From Desulfoluna limicola (GTDB taxonomy: Bacteria; Desulfobacterota; Desulfobacteria; Desulfobacterales; Desulfolunaceae), in assembly GCF_021654575.1 (NCBI RefSeq), contig NZ_AP024488.1, forward strand, positions 3,123,501 to 3,187,500: a stretch of DNA of 64,000 bases, written 5' to 3'. Positions 29,887-39,002 of this stretch are shown piece by piece (the stretch's first letter is position 1; each line of letters opens with the position of its first letter). The notes under the pieces were generated by a model. That model had not been told where the DNA came from. It ran no database searches and worked only from the letters and a program-made list of their open reading frames with translations. The position numbers were made by a program, and so were the translations under genes.

Positions 29887-30657
29887 ATGGAACTTGAAAA
29901 CATTCTCATCGACACCAAAGGACACGTCGCCACCCTTACCATCAACCACCCCCCCGCCAACGCATGGAACCTGGCCACCATGCAGGATATGGAAAAAGCG
30001 CTGGACGCCCTGGAAGAGGATAAAACCGTCCGTGTCATCATCATCACCGGCAGCGGTGAAAAGTGCTTTTCCGCCGGTTTCGACGTCAGTGATGCTGGAA
30101 ATGCCGCCACGACAGCCCCCCTTGGACGCACTCTCTGGCGCCGTATCGATCGCTTTTCCAAGCCCGTCATTGCGGCCATCAACGGCTTTGCCCTGGGCGG
30201 CGGCCTTGAGCTTGCCCTCTCCTGCCACTTCCGCTTCATGGTGGATGCTCCCAAAGTCACCGTGGGCCTCACCGAGCTCAACCTCGGCATCATCCCCGGT
30301 TGGGGAGGAACCCAGCGCCTTGCCGCAGTTGTGGGCAAAGCCAGGGCCCTTGACATGATCTTCTTCAGTAAAAAAGTGGGCGCAAGGGAAGCCTATGACA
30401 TGGGCCTCGTCAATCACGTATCCGAGCCCGGCAAGGTCGTGGAGGACGCCCTTGAGTTCGCAGAAACGCTGGCCAAGCGCCCCCCCATTGCCGTCAGCTG
30501 CGTCCTCAAGGCCCTCTCCGCAGGCCAGTATGAAGGCATTGACCAGGGCCTTGCCCTGGAAGCCGAAGGCAGCGACCTTGTTGCCACCACGTCGGACTGC
30601 ATCGAAGGCTTCACAGCCTTCCTGGAAAAACGTGAGCCCGCGTTTAAAGGCGAATAA
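29887..30657 (+). CDS. Enoyl-CoA hydratase/isomerase (crotonase) family protein
   Basis: Cytoplasmic CoA-ester enzyme, 256 residues. The oxyanion-hole motifs are present (GEKCFSAGFDVSD and GFALGGGLELALSC), and glutamates are found at both hydratase positions (GGGLELAL and LTELNLGIIPGWGGTQRL), so hydratase activity is plausible. AGGAG precedes the ATG. No other beta-oxidation gene is adjacent; the hotdog thioesterase lies divergently upstream. Confidence 0.93.
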   Translation: MELENILIDTKGHVATLTINHPPANAWNLATMQDMEKALDALEEDKTVRVIIITGSGEKCFSAGFDVSDAGNAATTAPLGRTLWRRIDRFSKPVIAAINGFALGGGLELALSCHFRFMVDAPKVTVGLTELNLGIIPGWGGTQRLAAVVGKARALDMIFFSKKVGAREAYDMGLVNHVSEPGKVVEDALEFAETLAKRPPIAVSCVLKALSAGQYEGIDQGLALEAEGSDLVATTSDCIEGFTAFLEKREPAFKGE

Positions 30658-30970
30658 GGCGCCCCCCTGACGCTGCCCGGGCCTTCTACCGGAAGGCCCA
30701 TGCGGCGTCCTCCCCTGTTGCCACCCGCCCCTATTTGTATTAATATAAAAACATTACACCATCCCGGCCACACCCCCCGTTCGCATACGCCCCAGGTCAT
30801 CGCCCTGTGCGAACGTCTTCGCCCCGCCACCTGAGCCCTAGGCATAGATCGTCACCCCGATCCGTGACCCTGCATCTTTAGACAATACGCCCCTGACCGC
30901 CGAGCCCGCTGCAGCGCCTTTCCAGCCTGACCTGAACCCTGGAGACACCAACCCCAAGGAGCATAGATCC
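30658..30970. other. Intergenic region upstream of the CpsD-like gene
   Basis: No gene. A hairpin GGGCCTTC/GAAGGCCC nested in GACGC/GCGTC arms at about 30671-30710 lies just after the crotonase stop and may be its terminator, although no T-run follows. An AT-rich stretch at 30735-30760 is a possible promoter. Confidence 0.45.
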
Positions 30971-31630
30971 ATGAACCGTGCCACCGACTCACATCTCTAC
31001 ACCCTGGGACGAATTGCTGAAACCAAACGAATATTTACCGCCATCCAATCAGCAACGGGCCGAAAGGACAACCTGTGCCTCGTGATTTCCAGCGGTGCCA
31101 GAGGAGAGGGAAAAACCACCCTGGCAACAGGCCTTGCCATGGCAGCCACCGATTCAAAAAGTCGCCGAACCCTTCTCGTGGACTACAACTGGTATGCACC
31201 GGCCATTCACGACTTTTTCAACGTGGACCTTATCGAAAGCCCTGCCCGCTTCTACAAGGCAAACTCATTGGATGAACTGGTCGTGCAGACAGCCTCCGGG
31301 GTCGACATCCTTCCGGCGGCGCACATCACAGATGATTTTTCCGGGACCCTGTCGACCTCGGAGGGCTATGATCATCGACTCATCCAGGATGCCAAGCACC
31401 GCTACGACACCATCATCATCGACACCTCCGCCACCTTCCCAGAAAACCAGAGGATGCGCGACCCCATCCTGCTTTCCGGGATCGCAGATGGCGTGGTGAT
31501 TGTCTTCATGACCAACTTGACCCCTCGCTCCACATTGAAGCGCACCACCACAGCCATGCGGACCAACGGCGCAAAAATCCTCGGGGTGGTGGCCAACCAG
31601 TGGAAAAACCCCCTTGTTCAGCCCTGCTGA
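30971..31630 (+). CDS. CpsD/CapB-like P-loop protein (polysaccharide co-polymerase ATPase)
   Basis: ATPase of 219 residues of the bacterial tyrosine-kinase/MinD group. Walker A is SSGARGEGKTTLA, Walker A' is RTLLVDYNWY and Walker B is YDTIIIDTSATF. Such proteins pair with a Wzz-like membrane protein to control chain length of exported polysaccharide. No tyrosine-rich tail is present, so autophosphorylation is doubtful. AAGGAG precedes the ATG. The Wzz-like gene follows after 63 bases. Confidence 0.82.
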   Translation: MNRATDSHLYTLGRIAETKRIFTAIQSATGRKDNLCLVISSGARGEGKTTLATGLAMAATDSKSRRTLLVDYNWYAPAIHDFFNVDLIESPARFYKANSLDELVVQTASGVDILPAAHITDDFSGTLSTSEGYDHRLIQDAKHRYDTIIIDTSATFPENQRMRDPILLSGIADGVVIVFMTNLTPRSTLKRTTTAMRTNGAKILGVVANQWKNPLVQPC

Positions 31631-31693
31631 GCTGTCACCCCCCCAAAAAGCCCGGCTCGCCTCCCCATGGGACCGGGCCCCAAGGAGACTGCC

Positions 31694-32461
31694 ATGTCAT
31701 ACATACTCAGACGCTATGCCCACGGTGCCAAACGATACAGAGCCTGGTTTCTCCTCTCCTTCCTGATGCCGGGTCTTTACCTGCTCTCCGCCTTTTACGC
31801 ACCGGATCGCCATACCGTCTGGCAAGATGTCCAGCTTCCCGCAGAGACACGTTTTGCATCGACCAACACCCCCACGGTCTTCAACACCATTGATGAGGTG
31901 GTGGCTGACCAGGCCCTCTTCTTCCAGAACAACTTTGCTGTAAACCGCTACTTCAATCTCTCCATGGAAAACGTGCAGCACCTGGAAAAGGAGCGCTACC
32001 AGAAAGTGACGGCGGCCATTCGCGCCAACATCACCCTCGCATACACAAACGGGATTGCCCGCATCACCTACCTCGGGAAAGACCCGGAACTGGGAAACGA
32101 CCTGGTGGGATACTATGCAAGAAGACTGGTGAGACAAGCACGGGAAGGGATCGAACGCAGCGGCCTTCTGGTGCCCCAGAACCAACAACCCAAGCTGGCA
32201 AGCGGCATTGAATCGTCTGCCATTCGGGCTCTCTGGCGCCCTGACAGGCAGGGCCCCCTGCTTACCCTGTTCATTGCCTCTGTCCTGGCCGTTCTGGTCC
32301 TTATCGCGGCCCTGGAGTGGAACGATGCCGCGCTAAAATCAGAGCGCCAGATCGCCCGATACGTCAACCTGCCTGTTCTGGGATCGCTGCCCGACCTTAA
32401 CCGCATCACAAAGGTCATCGGTGACCATCCGTCCCATGACGACATGGCCCGCATCAGTTAG
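31694..32461 (+). CDS. Wzz-like chain-length determinant membrane protein
   Basis: Protein of 255 residues with two membrane spans, about residues 20-40 (FLLSFLMPGLYLLSAFYA) and 192-212 (LTLFIASVLAVLVLIAALEW), flanking a periplasmic domain with a helical stretch. This matches polysaccharide co-polymerases, although the periplasmic part is short. It has AAGGAG before the ATG at 31694 and pairs with the upstream ATPase. No glycosyltransferases are nearby, so the polymer is unknown. Confidence 0.75.
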   Translation: MSYILRRYAHGAKRYRAWFLLSFLMPGLYLLSAFYAPDRHTVWQDVQLPAETRFASTNTPTVFNTIDEVVADQALFFQNNFAVNRYFNLSMENVQHLEKERYQKVTAAIRANITLAYTNGIARITYLGKDPELGNDLVGYYARRLVRQAREGIERSGLLVPQNQQPKLASGIESSAIRALWRPDRQGPLLTLFIASVLAVLVLIAALEWNDAALKSERQIARYVNLPVLGSLPDLNRITKVIGDHPSHDDMARIS

Positions 32462-32471
32462 ACCCGCCAGC

Positions 32472-33373
32472 TCACCCAACCAACCGCAGGCCGGCCCTTC
32501 TGGCGAGGGCCACGGCACGATGGTATGTTTCCGCGGAGAGCCGTCTGTCCAGGCCCTCGAGTTCAAATGCCTTGCCACAAGGGTGGTACTGCCCCATGAT
32601 GTTGACAGCACATCGGGGGGACACATGCTCTGCCAAAAAACGCACCACGCCTTCGGCCTCTTCAAGCCCCCCGGCATCACCAGGTGTCGCACCAACAGAC
32701 CCGTCTCGGCCACTCCCCGTGCATTCACCTCAAGGTCTCCCACCTGCCGATGCATCTCCTGAAGAGCCTCACAGGCCCTTGAAGGGTAGTCCGCCACACC
32801 CGTGAGCCGCTCCCCGGTTCGAGCGTCCACCCACTTAAAATCCGGCATGTAGATGTCCACAATGCCCTCGAGCAAGCCAAGGGTACCCGTGGCCTCGTAG
32901 CCCCCTGAATTCCACACCAGCGGCAGCCGAAGCCCCGCCCCAGCTGCGATACGAAGAGCCCTTAGAACCTGGGGCACCACGTGGGTGGGTGTCACCAGAT
33001 TGATGTTCTCACATCCCATCTCCTGAACCGAGAGCATCACAGCAGCCAGGGCCCCGTCATCCACCTCATGCCCTTCCATGTCATGGCTGATCTCCCAATT
33101 CTGGCAGAAAAGGCACCCCAGGTTGCATCCGGAAAAAAAGAGGGTTCCCGACCCCCCTGTTCCCACAAGGCAGGGTTCTTCGCCATAGTGCGGGCCATAC
33201 GAAGACAGGACCGCCCGCGCACCGACCCCGCAGAAGCCCCTCTCCCCGCGGGTGCGATCCACACCGCAACGACGGGGACAGAGAGTGCAGGCTGAGAGAA
33301 GGGTCTCAGACTGTGTGATGGCCCGATCCAGGATTCCCCGCTCCAAAGCACGACTATATGACGGTTGGTCCAT
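32472..33373 (-). pseudogene. Radical SAM protein, PFL-activating-enzyme-like, frameshifted
   Basis: Encodes a radical SAM enzyme with an N-terminal cysteine set (CTLCPRRCGVDR, GFCGVG) and the SAM cluster motif CNLGCLFCQNW. The frame breaks in a run of six C at 32667-32672 (six G in the gene). Before it the protein reads HLVMPGG; after it, in another frame, the true family C-terminus continues (EEAEGVVRFLAEHVSP, NIMGQYHPCGKAFELEG) and stops at 32474-32472. Without the shift the frame would read 130 bases into the Wzz-like gene on the other strand. One missing base explains it. It may be a real mutation, a phase-variable tract or a sequence error. Confidence 0.75.
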
Positions 33374-33473
33374 ATCCACGCTCCCCTTCAGACCTGCGGC
33401 CGGGTGCGATAGGCCCACACACCGCCAAGCCCATCAACAACATATCATTGGCGGTGGCCGGAGTCGGCAAAAA

Positions 33474-33545
33474 GCCCCCCCTGGCGTCGCCAAGGCTTGT
33501 TTCCCTTGCGATTTGGCCCTCGTGCCTCGGGCCAAGGCACACCCG
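33474..33545 (-). repeat. Multi-hairpin element copy R17 (partial)
   Basis: Has the terminal palindrome region CTGGCGTCGCCAAGG and an inner stem GGCCC/GGGCC around the loop TCGTGCCTC, a one-base variant of the family loop. It lies in the 387-base gap 33374-33760, which holds no gene. Confidence 0.6.
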
Positions 33546-33760
33546 CCGTTCATTTGTGATTCATTTAAAGACGCCCCACAAAATCAGTTTGTCCGGCTTT
33601 TCAAAGAGGTGTACCCCGGCAGGGACACCGAAGGCATAAACGGAGTCGTTTCCCCGTTTTTTATTTTCCGACAAGCAAGCTTGTTGTACAATCCTCACTC
33701 AGTTTTCATCATATGCCATCAATGACCGTTTATGTACCCCTGACACAAAGGACACCTTCC

Positions 33761-34828
33761 ATGCACACCCCTTCCGGTAACGTTCCCAGAGCCGGTATTC
33801 TCCTCTCTCTGGCCTGCTTTATGGTGGTGGTGGCCGGCATTCAAGCCGCATCCTCCATACTGGTTCCTTTTCTTCTCTCCGTGTTTGTTGCGGTGGCTGT
33901 CTCCCCTCCCCTTTTCTGGATGGAGCGCAAAAAAATTCCGTCGGGCCTGGCGGTTCTTGTCATCGTCTTCGGTGTTCTTCTGCTGTTCCTTCTCTTGATA
34001 AGTATCATCACCGGGACAATCGAAGCCTTTACGAAAAGCATCCCCCTCTACCAGGAGCGCCTGGAAGCCCTGGTCAGCAGTGTGGTGCCCCTGCTCCAGC
34101 AGGCCCATATCGACATCAACAACGAGACCCTCTTAAATGTCGTCAACCCGGGACGCATGATGACATTCCTGGGGGCCTTTCTCTCACGCCTCGGCGGGAT
34201 CTTCACCAACACCTTTTTTATCATTTTGACGGTGGTTTTCATCCTGTTGGAGGCCTCGGGATTTTCCGTCAAACTCCAAGCCGCCATCGGAGACGAAAAT
34301 GCCTCGAAAGCGGGGTTTCAACGCATTGCCTCAGGAATCCGCCACTACCTCGCCATCAAAAGTTCCACAAGTTTCGTGACCGGGGCCGTGATCTACGTGG
34401 GGCTGAAAATCTTCGGGGTGGACTTCCCCGCCATCTGGGCGCTCATTGCTTTTATCTTCAACTTTGTTCCCAACATTGGCTCCATCATCGCCGCTGTCCC
34501 CGCCATCCTCCTGGCCCTGGTGCAGCTGGGTCCCATGACCGCCCTGATGGTGGGAATCCTCTATGTGGTGACCAATGTGAGCATCGGCAACCTCATCGAA
34601 CCCCGGGTCATGGGAAGCGGTGTGGGCCTCTCCTCCCTGGTGGTCTTTCTCTCCCTGGCGTTCTGGGGTTGGATCATGGGCCCTGTGGGCATGATCCTCT
34701 CCGTGCCCCTGACCATGGCCCTGAAAATCACCCTGGAAGCCCAGGATGACACCCGGTGGATTGCCATCCTCCTCGGCCCGGAAAAAGAGGCCCGGGCCCA
34801 TCTTAAGGAGGCTGAAAATGAAGCGTGA
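33761..34828 (+). CDS. AI-2E family (PerM) transporter
   Basis: Integral membrane protein of 355 residues with about seven to eight spans and the PerM layout: paired N-terminal spans, a soluble stretch with SIPLYQERLEALVSS, then FNFVPNIGSIIAAVPAILLAL and the C-terminal GNLIEPRVMGSGVGLSSLVV signature. Family members export small molecules or exchange sodium; the substrate here is unknown. The ATG at 33761 is chosen for its AAAGGA site. Its end overlaps the nitroreductase gene by 11 bases. Confidence 0.9.
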   Translation: MHTPSGNVPRAGILLSLACFMVVVAGIQAASSILVPFLLSVFVAVAVSPPLFWMERKKIPSGLAVLVIVFGVLLLFLLLISIITGTIEAFTKSIPLYQERLEALVSSVVPLLQQAHIDINNETLLNVVNPGRMMTFLGAFLSRLGGIFTNTFFIILTVVFILLEASGFSVKLQAAIGDENASKAGFQRIASGIRHYLAIKSSTSFVTGAVIYVGLKIFGVDFPAIWALIAFIFNFVPNIGSIIAAVPAILLALVQLGPMTALMVGILYVVTNVSIGNLIEPRVMGSGVGLSSLVVFLSLAFWGWIMGPVGMILSVPLTMALKITLEAQDDTRWIAILLGPEKEARAHLKEAENEA

Positions 34829-35738
34829 CGTTCATGTCGTCATTGATGAGACCCTCTGCACCGGTTGCGGGGCCTGCGTGGATATTTGCCCCCACGACAC
34901 CCTGACCCTTGCCGATGGCAAAGCCACCGTCACCGGCGACGACTCCCTCTCCTGTGGCCACTGCCTGGCCGTCTGCCCCACACATGCCATCACCCTCACC
35001 GGGTACAGGCCCATGCACCTCGGATATCAGACCTTTGAGACACCAAAGGGCTGGCTCTCACCCGGGGCCTTTGATGTGGGTACGCTCGTCCAGCTCATGG
35101 CTTCGAGACGATCATGCCGCCACTACACCCCGGACCCCGTTCCCATGCAGGTACTGGAAGACCTTGTAAAAATCGGTACCACCGCCCCTTCCGGGACCAA
35201 TGCCCAACTCTGGAACTTTACCCTGCTGCCCGACCGCCCCTCCGTGGAGGGGTTTGCTGAAGGGATCCTCTCCTTCTTTAAGAAGCTGAACCGCCTGGCC
35301 CGCATCGCCCCCCTCCGAGGCCTGTTGAAAGTGCTGGGAAAGCCGGAACTCAGCGCTTATTACACCGATTATCACGATCGCATTGAAGAGGGCATTGCCT
35401 CCTGGGAAACCCTGAGATGGGACCGACTCTTCCACGGGGCTCCGGCCGCCATCCTCGTGAGCTGCGCCAGGGACGCGTCCTGCCCCGCCGAAGACGCGCT
35501 GCTCGCCTCAAACCAGATCCTTCTGGCCGCCCACGCCATGGGCCTGGGAACCTGCCTGGTGGGATTTGCCGTGGAGGCCCTTTCCAACGATAAAAATCTG
35601 AGGAACCTGGCGCAGCTTCCTGCGGATGAAACAGTCTATGCCGTCATCGCCATCGGCCACCCCGATGAGCCCTACAGACGCCCCTCGGTACGCAAACCGA
35701 TCACTCCCCGCGTGGTCAACATCGGGAGAGTCCCATGA
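34818..35738 (+). CDS. Nitroreductase with N-terminal ferredoxin domain
   Basis: Fusion protein of 306 residues. The first 60 residues hold two 4Fe-4S motifs (CTGCGACVDICP and CGHCLAVCP). The remainder is an FMN-binding nitroreductase domain (MASRRSCRHYTPDPVP, TTAPSGTNAQLWNF, ASNQILLAAHAMGLGTCLVG). The clusters probably feed electrons to the flavin from a ferredoxin pool, an arrangement common in anaerobes. AAGGAG lies before the ATG. It is tightly coupled with the PerM gene before it and the DUF362 gene after it. Confidence 0.93.
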   Translation: MKRDVHVVIDETLCTGCGACVDICPHDTLTLADGKATVTGDDSLSCGHCLAVCPTHAITLTGYRPMHLGYQTFETPKGWLSPGAFDVGTLVQLMASRRSCRHYTPDPVPMQVLEDLVKIGTTAPSGTNAQLWNFTLLPDRPSVEGFAEGILSFFKKLNRLARIAPLRGLLKVLGKPELSAYYTDYHDRIEEGIASWETLRWDRLFHGAPAAILVSCARDASCPAEDALLASNQILLAAHAMGLGTCLVGFAVEALSNDKNLRNLAQLPADETVYAVIAIGHPDEPYRRPSVRKPITPRVVNIGRVP

Positions 35739-36493
35739 CTCCGTGCATGACCCTCCCCTTTGCCTCCTACGTGGATTCGGTACCGGAGATACTCGACCAA
35801 AGCGGTGCACGCGCATTGGTCAACGCATGTGACGCCATCCTCCTCAAACCGAACCTGGTGACCGGCGATGCCTTTCCCATCACCACCCACCCGGACTGCG
35901 TCCGGGCGGTCATCACCTGGCTGAAATCGGAGACCAATGCAGACATCGTCATCGGGGAAGGGTGCGGTGACATGTCAAAGGAGACGGACGACATCTACGC
36001 CGCCCTGGGGTACACATCCCTTTCCCGGGAGACAGGGGTCCCCCTCGTCGATCTCAACACGGCCCCCCTCACACGGCGCGAAAACCCCTCCTGCGAAGTG
36101 TTTCCTGAGATCTACCTCCCCGAAATAGCCTTCACCCACACCCTCATCTCCCTTCCCGTCCTCAAGGCCCACTCCCTGGCCGACATCACGGGAAGCCTCA
36201 AAAACATGATCGGCCTTGCACCTCCGGCTCACTATTCCGGCCAGTTCGGCACCTGGAAAAAGGCCCTCTTCCACAACCGGATGCACCAGTCCATCATGGA
36301 CCTCAACACCTACATCACCCCGGCCTTCACCCTCATGGACGCCTCCGTGGGCATGGCCGAATACCACCTCGGCGGCCCCACCTGCGACCCACCCGTAAAC
36401 ACCCTCATCGCCGGACACGACCCCAAAGCCGTGGACAGAAAAGCCGCCGCCCTCCTCGGCGTCGACTGGCGAGCCATCCCGCACCTGCGTTAA
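35735..36493 (+). CDS. DUF362 domain protein
   Basis: Protein of 252 residues with the DUF362 pattern: ILLKPNLVTGD, then IVIGEGCG, ISLPVLKAHSLADITGSLKNMIGLAP, and a C-terminal NTLIAGHDPKAVDRKAAALLG. The family is frequent in anaerobes next to iron-sulfur proteins, but its reaction is unknown. It has no own cysteine cluster and may use the upstream ferredoxin-nitroreductase, whose stop it overlaps as ATGA. Confidence 0.9.
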   Translation: MTPCMTLPFASYVDSVPEILDQSGARALVNACDAILLKPNLVTGDAFPITTHPDCVRAVITWLKSETNADIVIGEGCGDMSKETDDIYAALGYTSLSRETGVPLVDLNTAPLTRRENPSCEVFPEIYLPEIAFTHTLISLPVLKAHSLADITGSLKNMIGLAPPAHYSGQFGTWKKALFHNRMHQSIMDLNTYITPAFTLMDASVGMAEYHLGGPTCDPPVNTLIAGHDPKAVDRKAAALLGVDWRAIPHLR

Positions 36494-36531
36494 ACAACAC
36501 AACCCAAGGGTCTAAAAGCGTTGCCTCACCC

Positions 36532-38736
36532 TTAAGCCAACTCAAGAATCGTTTTCATCCTGGCGAGAAGGGCACCCTCGGCGTCATCCAGAACGTTGTC
36601 GGCCCAGGCGATGTCCGTGGCGAGTTTCAGGGCCCGCTCCCGGTCCTTTTTCTCCGTCAGCAGTGCAGGCAGGGCCTCAAGGGCTTTGTCGAAATCGGTT
36701 TGGAGAACGCGGGACTGCTCTTTGACGATCAGCTGAAGTTTTTCAGGGGTCAGGCGCTTGAGGCGCCAGCTGGCCTTAACAATGCGCGCCCCCATGGCAA
36801 GTTCCGCCTCATCCACGGAGCCGTCGGCACTGGCCATGGCGATGATCATGCGAATGGCCCCTTCAGGGTACCCGCCTTCAGCCATTTTCGAGTGCCACTG
36901 ACGACGGTCCTTGCGCCTCTCCCGGCCCACCTTTTTTTCAGTCTTCCGACGCTCTTCAGGGGTCGGCCCATGGGCCGTCCCGTACAGCCAGGCCATGGCC
37001 GTATTGTCATAGAGGGTGTGGAACACTGCCTCCTGGGTGAGGTCACTGAGGGCCTGCCCCCAGTCGAGGGAGGTGACCACCATGTCAGAAAAGGCCCGCT
37101 CCGCCTGAACAAAGGGATTATCCTCTTCAACGGGTCGCCTCACCCGGCGAACCAGCTCCGCAGCGTCCTTGACCGGTTTCATCATGGGGTTCTGATCTGA
37201 AAAGATACTGCGCTGAACACGCATGGGGTGCATTTCACGCATCCACTCCGCTGCCACAGGGTTGACCATGGCGCGAACCATAGGGCTTAACCAGTTCGAA
37301 TAGAAGGTTCCATTTCTCTCGGAAATGGAGGCAACGAGTTCAAAGGCTTTTTCATCTTCCAACCCGTCGTCGTAGGCAAGGATGTCGTCGAGGGTGCGCT
37401 CTGAGAATTTCACCTTGTAATCGTTCAGCCACTCTTTCGACGGGGCCTCCACAATTTCCATCTCATAGAGCCCCGGCGAGAGGTAATGAATCATCTCCAC
37501 ACTTCCGATGATCTCCTTCTGCTCTTTGCCGGCAATGGAACTTGCCACAAAAATTCCGAGGTGACCGATGGTCGGATGAACCACATAAACAATCACCTGC
37601 CCGCAACGCTTGATCTCATCCTCAGACTTGTATGCCATGGGAATCCAGTTGAGGGCTTGCTGTGGCGGCGTGATGTTGTCCCCACTGGAGGCAAACACCA
37701 CCACCGGGTCGTTAAATCGCTTCAGGTCAATGGGGGGGCCGTCCTCCAGTCTCAATTCTCCTTGGGCCAGGTGATTGCCAATGAAGAGATCGGCCACAAT
37801 CGTATGAATCTCATCCCCTGTCAGCAGGTAAAAACCACCCCACCATGTTTCGAAATCAAGGAATCGCTCCTCCTCGGTGTCCACCTTTTTGTAGAGATTG
37901 TACTGCTTGGACCAATAGGTATGGCCGGGGTTGAGACCTTCCATGCTCATGACAAGGTTTGCCCCGTCAAAAACCCCTCCCCCAAGGTCACTCACAAAAT
38001 CGTTGATCCAGACACCGCCCACGAGCCCCCCCTTGTATCGCATGGGGTTCGTTCCTTTGAGTCCCGACCAGTAGGAAAGAGGGGCACCGTTCAGCACAAC
38101 CGGGCCGGCAAGATCGGGCCTGTCGGCGGCCACAATGGCGGTGGCCCAACCGCCCTGACAGTTACCGATCACAACAGGCCGAGGAGCGTCCGGATGCCGC
38201 TTCGCGACCTCTTCCAGGAACCGGATCTCAGCATTCTTTACATCGGCCAGGGTTTGCCCCGGCTCGGGGGCGGTAAAAAAGAGCACAAAATAGACAGGAT
38301 GCCCGTTGGAGAGGGCATGGCCGATTTCAGAGGCCTCTTTGGAGCCTCCAATGCCAGGGCCGTGGCCGGCCCTCGGGTCGATGATAACAATGGGACGACG
38401 ATCGGGGGCAATGTGATCCCCTCCCTCTTCAACGGCACCCACCCGACGATCGCCCCCGCCGGTGAACCCGTCCGCACCTCTCCCCCGCTTGCCGCGGATG
38501 ATGGCCATGGCATAGTTGCACGGTCTCTCATAGGTCCGGGCATCACAGATAATTTCGTAATCAAAGATCAATACCGGGGGCTGGCCCTTTGCAAGGTGCT
38601 CATGGTAATTGTTCCCCCTCTTGCGAAGCACATCCCAGAACAGAACCGAACGCTGGGAGGCATCAAGCATGTAGTGCGAGGCATGGGTAAAGAGATCAAA
38701 GGCAGTCGACATGGTGGTGGCGGATGCTGCGTCCAT
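36532..38736 (-). CDS. DUF3141 alpha/beta hydrolase with TerB-like C-terminus
   Basis: Protein of 734 residues. The middle is an alpha/beta hydrolase related to polyhydroxyalkanoate synthases, with a cysteine nucleophile elbow (VVIGNCQGGWA), an acid in FASSGDNITPP and a histidine in HPTIGHLGIF, the C-D-H triad of PHA synthases. The last 110 residues look like a TerB/tellurite-resistance helical domain (IIAMASADGSVDEAE, LATDIAWADNVLDDAE). Its substrate is unknown. AGGAGGAG precedes the ATG at 38736. It is monocistronic. Confidence 0.85.
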   Translation of the reverse strand: MDAASATTMSTAFDLFTHASHYMLDASQRSVLFWDVLRKRGNNYHEHLAKGQPPVLIFDYEIICDARTYERPCNYAMAIIRGKRGRGADGFTGGGDRRVGAVEEGGDHIAPDRRPIVIIDPRAGHGPGIGGSKEASEIGHALSNGHPVYFVLFFTAPEPGQTLADVKNAEIRFLEEVAKRHPDAPRPVVIGNCQGGWATAIVAADRPDLAGPVVLNGAPLSYWSGLKGTNPMRYKGGLVGGVWINDFVSDLGGGVFDGANLVMSMEGLNPGHTYWSKQYNLYKKVDTEEERFLDFETWWGGFYLLTGDEIHTIVADLFIGNHLAQGELRLEDGPPIDLKRFNDPVVVFASSGDNITPPQQALNWIPMAYKSEDEIKRCGQVIVYVVHPTIGHLGIFVASSIAGKEQKEIIGSVEMIHYLSPGLYEMEIVEAPSKEWLNDYKVKFSERTLDDILAYDDGLEDEKAFELVASISERNGTFYSNWLSPMVRAMVNPVAAEWMREMHPMRVQRSIFSDQNPMMKPVKDAAELVRRVRRPVEEDNPFVQAERAFSDMVVTSLDWGQALSDLTQEAVFHTLYDNTAMAWLYGTAHGPTPEERRKTEKKVGRERRKDRRQWHSKMAEGGYPEGAIRMIIAMASADGSVDEAELAMGARIVKASWRLKRLTPEKLQLIVKEQSRVLQTDFDKALEALPALLTEKKDRERALKLATDIAWADNVLDDAEGALLARMKTILELA

Positions 38737-39002
38737 AACTCCTCCTGATTCGCCCCAAAGGACACGCATTCATTGGCACGTCCCAACACAAAGGGTGCAT
38801 GACTACGGCGTCGGCAAGGCGTCATTGTTATCGTATGGCAGGATTTTACTAATAAGGGGAGCAAGGCCTTGGTCGGCAACAGACGCAAGGAGAGGAAAAA
38901 AGACATGGTGAGCGCCGGACAAGGTGACTTCCCCCAAGGTTTCGGGCTTCGCAAAAGACAGGCAGCTCGTATTATAGCAACAATAGCGGTCTTATCAAGA
39001 AG

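Noticed and set aside
32339..32471. Overlap of the radical SAM frame with the Wzz-like gene
   Set aside because: The overlap is produced by the frameshift at 32667-32672; the true frame stops at 32472.
37486..38748. 420-codon open frame opposite the DUF3141 gene
   Set aside because: Shadow of a strongly supported gene on the minus strand.
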